Assembly (NCBI GenBank): GCA_030151865.1
Contig: JASLCK010000047.1
Coordinates: forward strand, 1-12,633
DNA: 12,633 nucleotides
Source: Rhodospirillaceae bacterium
Lineage (GTDB): Bacteria; Pseudomonadota; Alphaproteobacteria; Rhodospirillales; Magnetospirillaceae
Direction: 5' to 3'
The notes below the pieces were generated by a model that saw nothing but the letters and a program-made list of their open reading frames with translations, searched no databases and was not told the DNA's origin. Positions 1 to 6,439 of the stretch are shown here, in pieces. The position numbers and the translations under genes were made by a program. Numbering within the stretch: the first letter of the stretch is position 1; each line of letters opens with the position of its first letter.

Positions 1-30
1 CCTCCGGTGCCAGCCAGGCTCAAGCGCCGC
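1..30 (+). repeat. 30-nt dispersed repeat, copy 1
   Basis: Matches the reverse complement of 8749-8778 at 28 of 30 positions; the two differences are at window positions 8 (t versus c) and 15 (c versus t). The unit can fold: GGYGC near its start pairs with GCGCC near its end, and an inner AGC pairs with GCT. Both substitutions keep pairing if G-U pairs are allowed. The copy touches the window edge, so the repeat may extend to the left. A strong hairpin begins 13 nt after it. Function is unknown; the other copy lies just after a stop codon, which suggests a 3'-untranslated element. Confidence 0.7.
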
Positions 31-43
31 TCGGGCTTGTCGC

Positions 44-89
44 GTTTTCTGTTCTGACTTCGTCTGAACAGAAAACCCTCTAGATTTTT
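44..89 (+). terminator. Hairpin with T-run, probable terminator of an off-window gene
   Basis: GTTTTCTGTTC (44-54) is perfectly complementary to 66-76. After a T-T mismatch the stem continues with GAC/GTC around a TTC loop. A run of five T follows at 85-89, eight bases past the stem. This fits a Rho-independent terminator read on the plus strand, ending a gene left of the window. The gap before the T-run is longer than usual, so efficiency is uncertain. Confidence 0.5.
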
Positions 90-106
90 GACGATTTCGG
101 ATGTTT

Positions 107-133
107 GGGGGAAGGCTTAGCCTTCCCCCTTTT
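107..133 (+). terminator. Terminator hairpin between convergent units
   Basis: GGGGGAAGGCT (107-117) pairs perfectly with 119-129 and is followed at once by four T (130-133). The T-run lies on the plus strand, so it is best placed to stop rightward transcription before it enters epmA from behind. On the minus strand the hairpin starts just past the epmA stop codon but is not followed by a T-run there, so it would be a weaker terminator for epmA. Confidence 0.65.
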
Positions 134-137
134 CCGT

Positions 138-1202
138 TCAGGCCCCCGATTGGGGCAGTCCCGCTACCGGGGCCCACAGCACGTCGTCGATCTCGTCCAC
201 GTTGGCGGCCAACAAAGCCAGACGGTCCACCCCCAGGGCGATACCGCTGCACGGCGGCATTCCGGCATCCAGCGCCGCCAGAAAATCCTCATCAATGGGG
301 TAGCGCACGCCGTACAGCTTTTCCTTCAAGTCCATATCGGCCTGAAAGCGGCGACGTTGCTCGGCGGGATCGGTCAGTTCGCCAAAGGCGTTGGCCAGTT
401 CCAGACCGCAGGCATAAAGCTCGAACCGTTCGGCGACGCGCGGGTCCGATGGTTTGGGCCGCGACAACGCCGCCATCGACACCGGATATTCGCACAGGAT
501 CAAGGGCACATCGTCGCCCAGATGGGGCTCGATACGGTCCAGCATGATGCGGAAGAAGACGTCTTCCCAAGTATCGTTGGGGCTGACATGCAAACCGATG
601 CGCCGTGCCTCGGCAGCCAGGGCGTCACGATCCGGTGCCCAAGGGTCGGGCGTGGTGGCCAGCAAGTCGATGCCGCAATATTCAAAGAAGGCATCGGCCA
701 CGCTTAGGCGGCGCGGTTGAGCGAAAGGATCGCAGACCCGGCCATGACGACGAAACAGGTCTGCCCCCGTGGCCCGTGCGGCGGCAGCCATCAGGGCGGC
801 GCAATCCTCCATCAACTGCTCATAGGGCGCGCCCGCCCGGTACCATTCCAGCATGGTGAATTCCGGGTGATGGCTGATGGTGCGTTCCCCGTCGCGCCAG
901 ACACGGGCGATCTGATAAATGCGCTGCATCCCCGCCACCAGAAGCTTCTTCATGGTGAATTCGGGCGAGGTATGCAGATAAAGCCGGTGCGTCCCCTCGC
1001 CCATCGGCTCGGTCAATTCCGCCGACAGGGCCATGATATGCGGCTCCATGCCCGGCGAGACTTGCAGACAGGGGGTTTCGACTTCGGTAAAGCCGGTTTG
1101 GGCGAACCATTGGCGGATGGCGGCCAGCACGGCGGCGCGCTTTTCCAGGGCGGGACGGCGGGCGGCGAAAGATTCTGGGCGCCACCACTCTTGGCCGGAC
1201 AT
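138..1202 (-). CDS. epmA: EF-P (R)-beta-lysine ligase EpmA (PoxA/GenX)
   Basis: A 354-residue paralogue of the class II lysyl-tRNA synthetase catalytic core without the tRNA-binding domain. The family attaches (R)-beta-lysine, via an adenylate, to a conserved lysine of elongation factor P in the cytosol. Class II signatures are visible: YLHTSPEFTMKKLL (75-88), motif 2 region HHPEFTMLEWYR (111-122), GLELANAFGELTD (266-278) and motif 3 SGIALGVDRLALL (319-331). These match E. coli EpmA closely; E. coli EpmA is about 325 residues, so this one is slightly longer. The ATG at 1202 has AAGGA 7 nt upstream on the minus strand, which supports this start. It diverges from epmB across 75 bp, and efp lies 2.3 kb away, so the pathway is clustered. 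An ordinary lysyl-tRNA synthetase is unlikely because the anticodon-binding domain is missing. Confidence 0.95.
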   Translation of the reverse strand: MSGQEWWRPESFAARRPALEKRAAVLAAIRQWFAQTGFTEVETPCLQVSPGMEPHIMALSAELTEPMGEGTHRLYLHTSPEFTMKKLLVAGMQRIYQIARVWRDGERTISHHPEFTMLEWYRAGAPYEQLMEDCAALMAAAARATGADLFRRHGRVCDPFAQPRRLSVADAFFEYCGIDLLATTPDPWAPDRDALAAEARRIGLHVSPNDTWEDVFFRIMLDRIEPHLGDDVPLILCEYPVSMAALSRPKPSDPRVAERFELYACGLELANAFGELTDPAEQRRRFQADMDLKEKLYGVRYPIDEDFLAALDAGMPPCSGIALGVDRLALLAANVDEIDDVLWAPVAGLPQSGA

Positions 1203-1277
1203 GGCATTTCCTTATATGACTGAGACAGAAATTAGGGCACACCATGCCCCATCCCGTCCTTAACCGCCAGAGCAGCC

Positions 1278-2336
1278 ATGTCTTCCCAAGCGCCCGCCAC
1301 CCTTTCCGCCCGTTCCCGCCGTACCGCCCGTACCGGCGCGGATCTTGCCGCCGCCCAGGTGGTGCCGCCGGGCAAGGTGGCGGAAATCGACAAGGTGGCG
1401 GCGCGTTACGCCGTGGCGGTGACGCCGACCCTTTTGGATTTGATCGACCCCGCCGACCCCGCCGATCCCATCGCCCGCCAGTTCATCCCCGATGCGCGGG
1501 AATTGGACGCCCATCCCGGTGAACTGACCGACCCCATCGGCGATGACAGCCATTCGCCGGTCAAGGGCATCGTGCATCGCTATCCCGACCGGGTGCTGCT
1601 GACGCCGATCCTGCATTGTCCGCTTTATTGCCGCTTCTGCTTCCGCCGCGAAAAGGTCGGCGGGGAAGAGGCCGTGCTGTCCGACGCCGACCTTGACGCC
1701 GCCTTTGCCTATATCCGCGACCATGAGGAGGTGTGGGAGGTGGTGATCACCGGCGGCGACCCGCTGATGCTGCCCGCCACCAAGCTGAAGGCGCTGATGC
1801 AGCGCTTGGACGCCATTCCCCATGTGGCGACGGTGCGGTTTCATTCCCGCGTGCCGGTGGGCGATCCGGGACGCATCGGTCCGGCGCTGATCGACGCCCT
1901 TACCTCGGAACGGCTTTCGGTCTGGCTGGCGGTGCATTGCAATCACCCGCGTGAACTGTCGTCGCAAACCCAGGACGCCTTGCGCCGCCTGAACAAGGCG
2001 GGCATCCCGCTGCTGGGGCAAACCGTGCTGCTGGCGGGTGTCAATGATGATCCGCAGGTGATGGAAGAGTTGCTGCGCGCCCTGGTGAAGAACCGGGTCA
2101 AACCCTATTACCTGCACCATACCGACATGGCGCCCGGCACCGCCCATTTCCGCCTGAGCATTACCCAGGGCCAGGATTTGATGCGCCAGATGCGCGGCAA
2201 TCTGTCGGGCCTGTGCCAGCCCACTTATGTGCTGGACATCCCCGGCGGTCACGGCAAAGCCCCCATCGGTCCGGTCTGGAAAGATGGCGATCAGGTCACC
2301 GACTGGCAGGGCAACCGGCACACTTATAAGGGCTGA
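1278..2336 (+). CDS. epmB: EF-P lysine 2,3-aminomutase EpmB (radical SAM)
   Basis: A 352-residue radical SAM, PLP-dependent enzyme that in this family converts L-lysine to (R)-beta-lysine for use by EpmA. The [4Fe-4S] motif CxxxCxxC is C114, C118 and C121 in HCPLYCRFCFR. GGDPL follows at 159-163, and the likely PLP lysine is K327 in DIPGGHGKAP (320-329), matching PGGxGK of lysine aminomutases. The length fits EpmB/YjeK (about 340 residues) better than catabolic KamA (about 415), and the divergent epmA and nearby efp support EpmB. The start is the only ATG in this frame after the upstream region; its Shine-Dalgarno is weak (AGAGCAG). It ends 4 bp from the convergent TetR-type gene with no obvious terminator between them. 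Confidence 0.93.
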   Translation: MSSQAPATLSARSRRTARTGADLAAAQVVPPGKVAEIDKVAARYAVAVTPTLLDLIDPADPADPIARQFIPDARELDAHPGELTDPIGDDSHSPVKGIVHRYPDRVLLTPILHCPLYCRFCFRREKVGGEEAVLSDADLDAAFAYIRDHEEVWEVVITGGDPLMLPATKLKALMQRLDAIPHVATVRFHSRVPVGDPGRIGPALIDALTSERLSVWLAVHCNHPRELSSQTQDALRRLNKAGIPLLGQTVLLAGVNDDPQVMEELLRALVKNRVKPYYLHHTDMAPGTAHFRLSITQGQDLMRQMRGNLSGLCQPTYVLDIPGGHGKAPIGPVWKDGDQVTDWQGNRHTYKG

Positions 2337-2340
2337 AGGG

Positions 2341-2907
2341 CTAGACCGTCGGCGCGATCATCTGCAGCAGCCGATGCAGGCGGTCGCGCAAGTCCAACGC
2401 CCCCGGCTGGGCGATAAAGGGCAGACCGATCAGCGCGCCATAGAGAATATATGCCCCGTTTTCGGCCTGCTCCGCCGTCAGGGCGCAGGCCGCCAGAAGC
2501 TCGGTCAGATAAGACAGGCGGATCTGATCCACTTCGGCCACCCGCAGCCCGACTGCGGGCTCGCAACTTCCCCAAAAGCGGATTGCCCCCTCGACCGACC
2601 GCCCGCCGTAATCGGCATCGCGGTCCCCGGCGGCGATATCAACCAACAGGCGGATTTGTGCTGCCGGGGTCGGCGCGGCATCTGCAATCTCGGCGATAAT
2701 CGCCCCGGTGGCCTGATCGCACCAATGATCCAGCATGGCCGCTTTCAAGGCGGGCACATCCTTGAAATGCCAATAGAACGAGCCCTTGCTGACCCCCAAC
2801 TGCCGGGCCAGAGCCTCGGCCCGCACAGCCTGCACACCGCCTGTGCTCAAGGCGCGGAACCCCGCCTTGAGCCAATCTTCTGTCGTCAGATGATCTTTGT
2901 TTGCCAT
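2341..2907 (-). CDS. TetR/AcrR-family transcriptional regulator
   Basis: A 188-residue protein with an N-terminal TetR-type helix-turn-helix: LTTEDWLKAGFRAL (7-20), then AVRAEALARQLGVSKGSFYWHFKD (residues 27-50), which carries the usual GVSKGSFYWHF recognition-helix signature. The C-terminal part is a helical ligand and dimer domain with no recognisable ligand class. The ATG at 2907 is preferred although its Shine-Dalgarno is weak. Longer starts at 2958 or 3078 would run through the palindrome at 2956-2971 or into the divergent gene, and add sequence atypical of the family. It diverges from a small membrane protein gene across 81 bp, the standard arrangement for a local repressor, so it probably represses that gene and itself. 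It interrupts the EF-P module but has no visible link to it. Confidence 0.88.
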   Translation of the reverse strand: MANKDHLTTEDWLKAGFRALSTGGVQAVRAEALARQLGVSKGSFYWHFKDVPALKAAMLDHWCDQATGAIIAEIADAAPTPAAQIRLLVDIAAGDRDADYGGRSVEGAIRFWGSCEPAVGLRVAEVDQIRLSYLTELLAACALTAEQAENGAYILYGALIGLPFIAQPGALDLRDRLHRLLQMIAPTV

Positions 2908-2955
2908 CCATCGTCCATACGCCAGCGAATGGACAAAGGCAACGAGATCATTCAC

Positions 2956-2971
2956 CATACGCAACCGTATG
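2956..2971. promoter_or_regulatory. Candidate TetR-type operator
   Basis: A perfect palindrome, CATACG-N4-CGTATG, lies between the divergent regulator (start 2907) and membrane protein gene (start 2989), ending 17 bp before the latter's ATG. Palindromes of CATAC/GTATG type with a short centre are common TetR-family operators. Binding here could block both promoters. The assignment is inferred from position and symmetry. Confidence 0.55.
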
Positions 2972-2988
2972 CAATGGAGGGTGAAACG

Positions 2989-3390
2989 ATGGCGATCAAT
3001 CCCTGGCTGGCAACGGCGGCGGCGTTGTCCTGGCTGACCATGGCTGTGCATGTCTGGGGCGGCGGAGTGGATGTCCACACGCCCTTGTTAGCGGCAGAGG
3101 TTCCCGATCTGCTGCGCGTCTACATCTCGGTGCTGTGGCACTTCGTCACCGCCGTGCTGATCCTGGGCAGCACCGTGCTGACGGCGGCGGCAGTGCGACC
3201 AGCCGCATACGCCGGAGCAGCCTGGCTGATGCTGGGGCAGTATGGCGCCATCGCCGGTTTATTCGCCGGATATGGATTTGGTTACCTGAAATCCTTGTGG
3301 CCGACGCCGCAATGGAGCATCTTTCTGGCCATCCTGGCGCTGGCCGCGACCGGGCTTCGGCGCGAAAAAGCCAGGCAGGCCGGGAGATGA
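2989..3390 (+). CDS. Small four-helix membrane protein, function unknown
   Basis: A 133-residue protein that I do not recognise. It has about four hydrophobic segments (roughly residues 4-22, 42-66, 70-93 and 107-123) and a short basic C-terminus (RREKARQAGR), so an inner-membrane protein with a cytosolic tail is likely. The ATG at 2989 has a strong GGAGGG 7 nt upstream, which fixes the start even though the frame is open far further upstream through epmB. The divergent TetR-type gene and the palindrome at 2956-2971 suggest repression until an unknown signal arrives. Many such TetR-linked membrane proteins take part in stress or export, but it is too small for a standard transporter and no function is claimed. 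A hairpin follows the stop codon. Confidence 0.8.
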   Translation: MAINPWLATAAALSWLTMAVHVWGGGVDVHTPLLAAEVPDLLRVYISVLWHFVTAVLILGSTVLTAAAVRPAAYAGAAWLMLGQYGAIAGLFAGYGFGYLKSLWPTPQWSIFLAILALAATGLRREKARQAGR

Positions 3391-3394
3391 ATCT

Positions 3395-3421
3395 GGCCCG
3401 CCACGATGATCTTGGCGGGCC
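3395..3421 (+). terminator. GC-rich hairpin after the membrane protein gene
   Basis: GGCCCGCCA (3395-3403) pairs perfectly with 3413-3421 around a 9-nt loop, starting 4 bp after the stop codon of the membrane protein gene. No T-run follows, so it is a terminator-like or RNA-stabilising hairpin rather than a classic intrinsic terminator. It separates this gene from the efp promoter region. Confidence 0.45.
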
Positions 3422-3446
3422 CGCGTGACCCTATACCCGCCTCTTC

Positions 3447-3475
3447 TTGCACCAAGCGGGGCAAACTGTTAGGGT
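3447..3475 (+). promoter_or_regulatory. Candidate sigma-70 promoter of efp
   Basis: TTGCAC (3447-3452) and TAGGGT (3470-3475) are separated by 17 bp, 39 bp before the efp start. The -35 agrees well with alphaproteobacterial housekeeping promoters; the -10 is only moderate. A start site near 3482 would give a leader of about 33 nt. Confidence 0.42.
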
Positions 3476-3514
3476 CCGCGCCAGAATTTACCCAAGAACC
3501 CGGTCCATAGAAAA

Positions 3515-4081
3515 ATGAAGATCAACGCGAACCTCATCCGTCCCGGCAATATTCTTGAGCACAACGGCCGCCAGTGGGCCGTGCTGAAGACCGCCATCGT
3601 TCAGCCCGGCAAGGGCGGCGCCTTCATCACCGTCGAAATGCGCGACGTCCGTACCGGCACCAAGACCAACGAACGTTGGCGCACCGCCGACACCGTCGAA
3701 AAGCTGCAGGTGGATGAAAAGGAAGCCACCTTCCTGTTCGGCGACGATGAAACCCTGACCTTCATGGATGCCGTGGACTACGAACAGTTCACCATTCCGC
3801 GCGAACTGGTGGGTGAACCCGGTGCCTTCCTGCAGGACGGCATGCTGTGCGTCATCGACACCATCGAAGGCTCGCCGGTTTCGGTCACCCTGCCCGACAA
3901 AGTGGTGATGACCGTTGTCGAGGCCGACCCCGTGGTCAAGGGCCAGACCGCCGCTTCGTCCTATAAGCCGGGCATTTTGGAAAATGGCGTGCGCGTCCTG
4001 ATCCCGCCGTTCGTCGAAGCGGGCACCCGCATCGTCGTCTCGACCGCTGACGCCACCTACGTCGAGCGAGCCAAGGATTGA
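3515..4081 (+). CDS. efp: Translation elongation factor P
   Basis: A 188-residue EF-P, the usual full length. It binds the ribosome between the P and E sites and relieves stalling at polyproline stretches. The N-terminal KOW-like domain carries the loop QPGKGGAF, with K33 at the position of the E. coli EF-P lysine that receives beta-lysine. This matches the presence of epmA and epmB nearby. The OB domains follow, ending in a typical C-terminal segment (VSTADATYVERAKD, 175-188). The start ATG lies behind a run of A and has only a weak Shine-Dalgarno, but the family sequence MKINANLIRPGN begins exactly here. The TGA stop shares its last base with the ATG of the downstream phosphatase gene, so translation is probably coupled. 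The very proline-rich protein at 5005-6330 is a plausible client. Confidence 0.97.
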   Translation: MKINANLIRPGNILEHNGRQWAVLKTAIVQPGKGGAFITVEMRDVRTGTKTNERWRTADTVEKLQVDEKEATFLFGDDETLTFMDAVDYEQFTIPRELVGEPGAFLQDGMLCVIDTIEGSPVSVTLPDKVVMTVVEADPVVKGQTAASSYKPGILENGVRVLIPPFVEAGTRIVVSTADATYVERAKD

Positions 4082-4875
4082 TGAACACCAAATCCCCCCT
4101 GATGAACGTAATGATCGGCGCTGCCCGCAAGGCGGCGCGCGGTCTTTTGCGTGACTTTGGCGAGGTGGAGCAGCTTCAGGTCTCGAAGAAGGGTCCGGCG
4201 GATTTCGTGTCCGCCGCCGACCTGCGCGTCGAGAAGGTGTTGCGCACCGAACTGAAAAAGGCCCGCCCCGACTATGGTTTCCTGCTGGAAGAAGGCGGGG
4301 AAATCGAAGGCAACGACAAGTCGGTCACATGGGTCATCGACCCGTTGGACGGCACCACCAACTTCCTGCACGGCATCCCGCACTTCGCCATCTCGATCGG
4401 GTTGGTGCGCGAGGGTGAACCGTGGGCCGGCGTGATCTATAATCCGTTGACCGACGAGTTGTTCTGGGCCGAAAAGAACTGCGGCTGCTTCGTCAACGAC
4501 CGCCGTCTGCGCGTTTCGGCGCGTCGCAAGCTGGACGAATCGGTGATCGCCACCGGCATTCCGCATATCGGCCGCCCCGAACATGCCCGCTTCCAGCGTC
4601 AGCTGAAACTGGCCATGGAAAACACCGCAGGCATCCGCCGCTTCGGCGCCGCTTCGCTGGATCTGGCCTTTGTCGCCGCCGGTCGTTTCGACGGGTTCTG
4701 GGAAATGGGCCTGTCCCCCTGGGATATCGCCGCGGGCATCATCATGGTGCGCGAAGCCGGCGGGTATGTCAGCGACATCGACGGCGGCCATGAAATGCTG
4801 AAGTCGGGCAACATCGTTGCCGCCAACGATCATCTGCATCTGCCCCTGGGCTCGATGCTGAAGACCGCCGGTTAA
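4081..4875 (+). CDS. suhB: Inositol monophosphatase family protein (SuhB type)
   Basis: A 264-residue Mg2+-dependent phosphatase of the IMPase/FBPase superfamily, normal in length. Metal-binding motifs are complete: E70-E71 in FLLEEGG, D87-P-L-D90-G-T92 in WVIDPLDGTTNF (84-95), and D215 in SPWDIAAG (212-219). The family hydrolyses myo-inositol 1-phosphate and related sugar or nucleotide phosphates in the cytosol; in E. coli SuhB also takes part in rRNA antitermination. The true substrate cannot be read from the sequence. The ATG at 4081 overlaps the efp stop (TGATG); a TTG one codon earlier is possible but unnecessary. It is therefore the second gene of an efp operon. After the stop comes the structured stretch at 4894-4951. 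Confidence 0.9.
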   Translation: MNTKSPLMNVMIGAARKAARGLLRDFGEVEQLQVSKKGPADFVSAADLRVEKVLRTELKKARPDYGFLLEEGGEIEGNDKSVTWVIDPLDGTTNFLHGIPHFAISIGLVREGEPWAGVIYNPLTDELFWAEKNCGCFVNDRRLRVSARRKLDESVIATGIPHIGRPEHARFQRQLKLAMENTAGIRRFGAASLDLAFVAAGRFDGFWEMGLSPWDIAAGIIMVREAGGYVSDIDGGHEMLKSGNIVAANDHLHLPLGSMLKTAG

Positions 4876-4893
4876 CACCGGAAAAGTCAAAGT

Positions 4894-4951
4894 CCCCACA
4901 GACCACAAGGTAAACGAGTTGTCGCGATTCGTTCCTTGGGGTACTGTGGGG
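4894..4951 (+). other. Long imperfect hairpin between suhB and the OmpA-like gene
   Basis: Three nested stems form one rod: CCCCACAG (4894-4901) with CTGTGGGG (4944-4951), CAAGG (4906-4910) with CCTTG (4934-4938), and AACGA (4913-4917) with TCGTT (4929-4933). They are separated by a small internal loop and a 2-nt bulge. No T-run follows, so it is not a classic terminator. It may be a 5'-leader structure of the OmpA-like gene, a 3' end of the efp-suhB transcript, a small RNA or a protein-binding site. A weak promoter-like pair, TTGTCG (4919-4924) and TACTGT (4942-4947), lies inside it. Confidence 0.45.
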
Positions 4952-5004
4952 CACTTCTTTAGCGTTATTGCGCTGTAGGGATCAATGCCTTGGGGGAAGC
5001 GACA

Positions 5005-6330
5005 GTGAACAGCTTCACGTCTTGGAGATCGGGACCGCTTCTGGCCCTGGCGTTCGCTTTGGGGACGTCCATTCTGGGGACGACCGCGCTCAGCTCCACC
5101 GCCCAGGCGCAAACCATTGTCGGCGAAGCCCGCCCCCCGTCGGTCGAAGTAGACCAGGGCGTGCTGGATCAATTGGGCGGCTCGCCCGCTTTGCCCGATC
5201 TGTTCCTGAACCGCCGCCCGCCGCCGCCGCCCGTAGCGCTGCCGCCGACCCATAACGTGACCCGCGTTCCCATGAACGACAATGGCCGCGTCGTGAACAA
5301 CGCGCCGCTGCGCAAGCCCAACGCCATGTCGGTCACGCTGCATACCCCGCATCCGGCCCCGCATCCGGCTAAGCCGAAGGCGCAAGCCAAGGCCGCTGCC
5401 CCGGCTCCGGTCAAGGTGGCCGCCAAGCCCGCCGCCCCGGCCAAGCCTGCCCCGGTGGAAGCATCGCCTGTTGCGGCCACTCCCGCTGCACCCACCAAGA
5501 CCGCCAGCGCCGATCTGCCGCCGGTCAAGCTGCCGAAGATCGTCCCCGATCAGCCTGCCAAGGCGGAAGAAGCCCCGGCCAAGGCTACGCCTGCCAAGGG
5601 ATCGGATCATCCCCCGGCCCCTGCCGCTCCGGTTGTTGCCGCCGCCACTGCCGTGCCGCCGCCACCCGATCAGGCCATTGCGCCGACGGTCAAGGCCGCT
5701 GCTGCCCCCGCGCCTGAACCGGCCCCGGCCCCTGCGCCTCAGGTTGTGGCTTCGGCCCAGCCCGCTCCGGCTGCACCGGCCCCCACCCCGGTTCCGGTTC
5801 CGGTGGCTAATGCTCCGGTGGCGCTGACCCCGGCAGCCCCGGCTGCGGCGCCCGCGCCCGCCCCCGTCGTCGATCCAGCTCCGGTTGCCGCCGCCCCCGT
5901 TGCCGCCCCGGCTCCTGCGGTTCAGCCGCCTGCTCCGCCGCCGCTGGCGACCCCGGAACCGGTGGTCAAGCCCGCCCAGCAATTGGCCAGCCTGACCCCG
6001 ACCGCTCCCATCAAGGGCACCAACGCCAACACCATCCTGTTCGACAAGGATGCCGCCCGGCTGCCTGACGCATCCAGTCAGGCGCTGACCGCCCTGGCGA
6101 CGCGGATGAATGCCGACCAAGGCTTGCAGGTCACCCTGATGGCTTATGCCGAAGGGGACGAGGAAACCGCCAGCCGGGCCCGCCGCCTGTCGCTGTCGCG
6201 CGCCTTGGCGGTCCGTTCCTTCCTGATCGATCAGGGGGTGCGCAGTACCCGTATCGAGGTCCGCGCACTGGGCAACAAATACACCGAAGGCCCCGCCGAC
6301 CGCGTGGATGTGGTGGAACAGGCTCGCTGA
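5005..6330 (+). CDS. Secreted Ala/Pro-rich protein with divergent OmpA-like C-terminal domain
   Basis: A 441-residue exported protein. Residues 1-35 are a signal peptide (hydrophobic core LLALAFALGTSILG, likely cleavage after AQA at 33-35). Residues about 70-330 are low-complexity Ala/Pro/Val/Lys, presumably extended through the periplasm. Residues about 338-441 resemble an OmpA C-terminal domain: ILFDKDAARLP (344-354), RRLSLSRALAVRSFL (393-407) and RIEVRALG (416-423). The residues after beta-2 read AYAEGD (380-385) where peptidoglycan-binding members have GHTD, so the usual binding Asp is replaced by Glu; the NRR motif near the end is also absent. Binding may therefore be altered or lost. 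The GTG at 5005 is preferred over a TTG at 4990, because GGGGAAG lies just before it and the signal peptide then has a normal N-terminus. The polyproline content fits dependence on EF-P. Confidence 0.78.
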   Translation: MNSFTSWRSGPLLALAFALGTSILGTTALSSTAQAQTIVGEARPPSVEVDQGVLDQLGGSPALPDLFLNRRPPPPPVALPPTHNVTRVPMNDNGRVVNNAPLRKPNAMSVTLHTPHPAPHPAKPKAQAKAAAPAPVKVAAKPAAPAKPAPVEASPVAATPAAPTKTASADLPPVKLPKIVPDQPAKAEEAPAKATPAKGSDHPPAPAAPVVAAATAVPPPPDQAIAPTVKAAAAPAPEPAPAPAPQVVASAQPAPAAPAPTPVPVPVANAPVALTPAAPAAAPAPAPVVDPAPVAAAPVAAPAPAVQPPAPPPLATPEPVVKPAQQLASLTPTAPIKGTNANTILFDKDAARLPDASSQALTALATRMNADQGLQVTLMAYAEGDEETASRARRLSLSRALAVRSFLIDQGVRSTRIEVRALGNKYTEGPADRVDVVEQAR

Positions 6331-6344
6331 CGCGGGCCTGTTTT
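6318..6344 (+). terminator. Intrinsic terminator embedded in the OmpA-like gene's stop codon
   Basis: ACAGGCTCGC (6318-6327) pairs with GCGGGCCTGT (6332-6341) over ten base pairs with one G-U pair; the tetraloop TGAC contains the stop codon, and TTTT (6341-6344) follows. This is a classic Rho-independent terminator that overlaps the last codons, and it separates the OmpA-like gene from the channel genes downstream. Confidence 0.75.
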
Positions 6345-6399
6345 CTTTCGGCCAGCCACAAAATGGCCATCTTCGGGCCGCACCGTTTTACCGTCTTTC

Positions 6400-6428
6400 T
6401 TGGCCCTGTTTTCCCTTTTGGATATAGC
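6400..6428 (+). promoter_or_regulatory. Candidate promoter of the MotA/MotB-like pair
   Basis: TTGGCC (6400-6405) and TATAGC (6423-6428) are spaced 17 bp apart, after the terminator at 6318-6344. A start site at about 6434-6436 would leave only 4-6 nt before the ATG at 6440, so the transcript would be nearly leaderless; no Shine-Dalgarno is visible there. Alternatively translation starts at a later ATG (6470). Confidence 0.4.
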
Positions 6429-6439
6429 GGACCCGACGC

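Noticed and set aside
1278..2336. Catabolic lysine 2,3-aminomutase (KamA)
   Set aside because: The protein is about 60 residues shorter than KamA, and the divergent epmA and nearby efp point to EpmB.
2908..3078. 57-residue N-terminal extension of the TetR-type protein
   Set aside because: It would overlap the divergent membrane protein gene and its ribosome binding site and run through the likely operator; TetR proteins normally begin close to the helix-turn-helix.
4057..6120. 687-codon open frame on the minus strand opposite suhB and the OmpA-like gene
   Set aside because: It is Gly/Arg-rich low complexity produced by reading the Ala/Pro-rich gene backwards; it covers two real genes, has no family features and mirrors their high-GC third positions.
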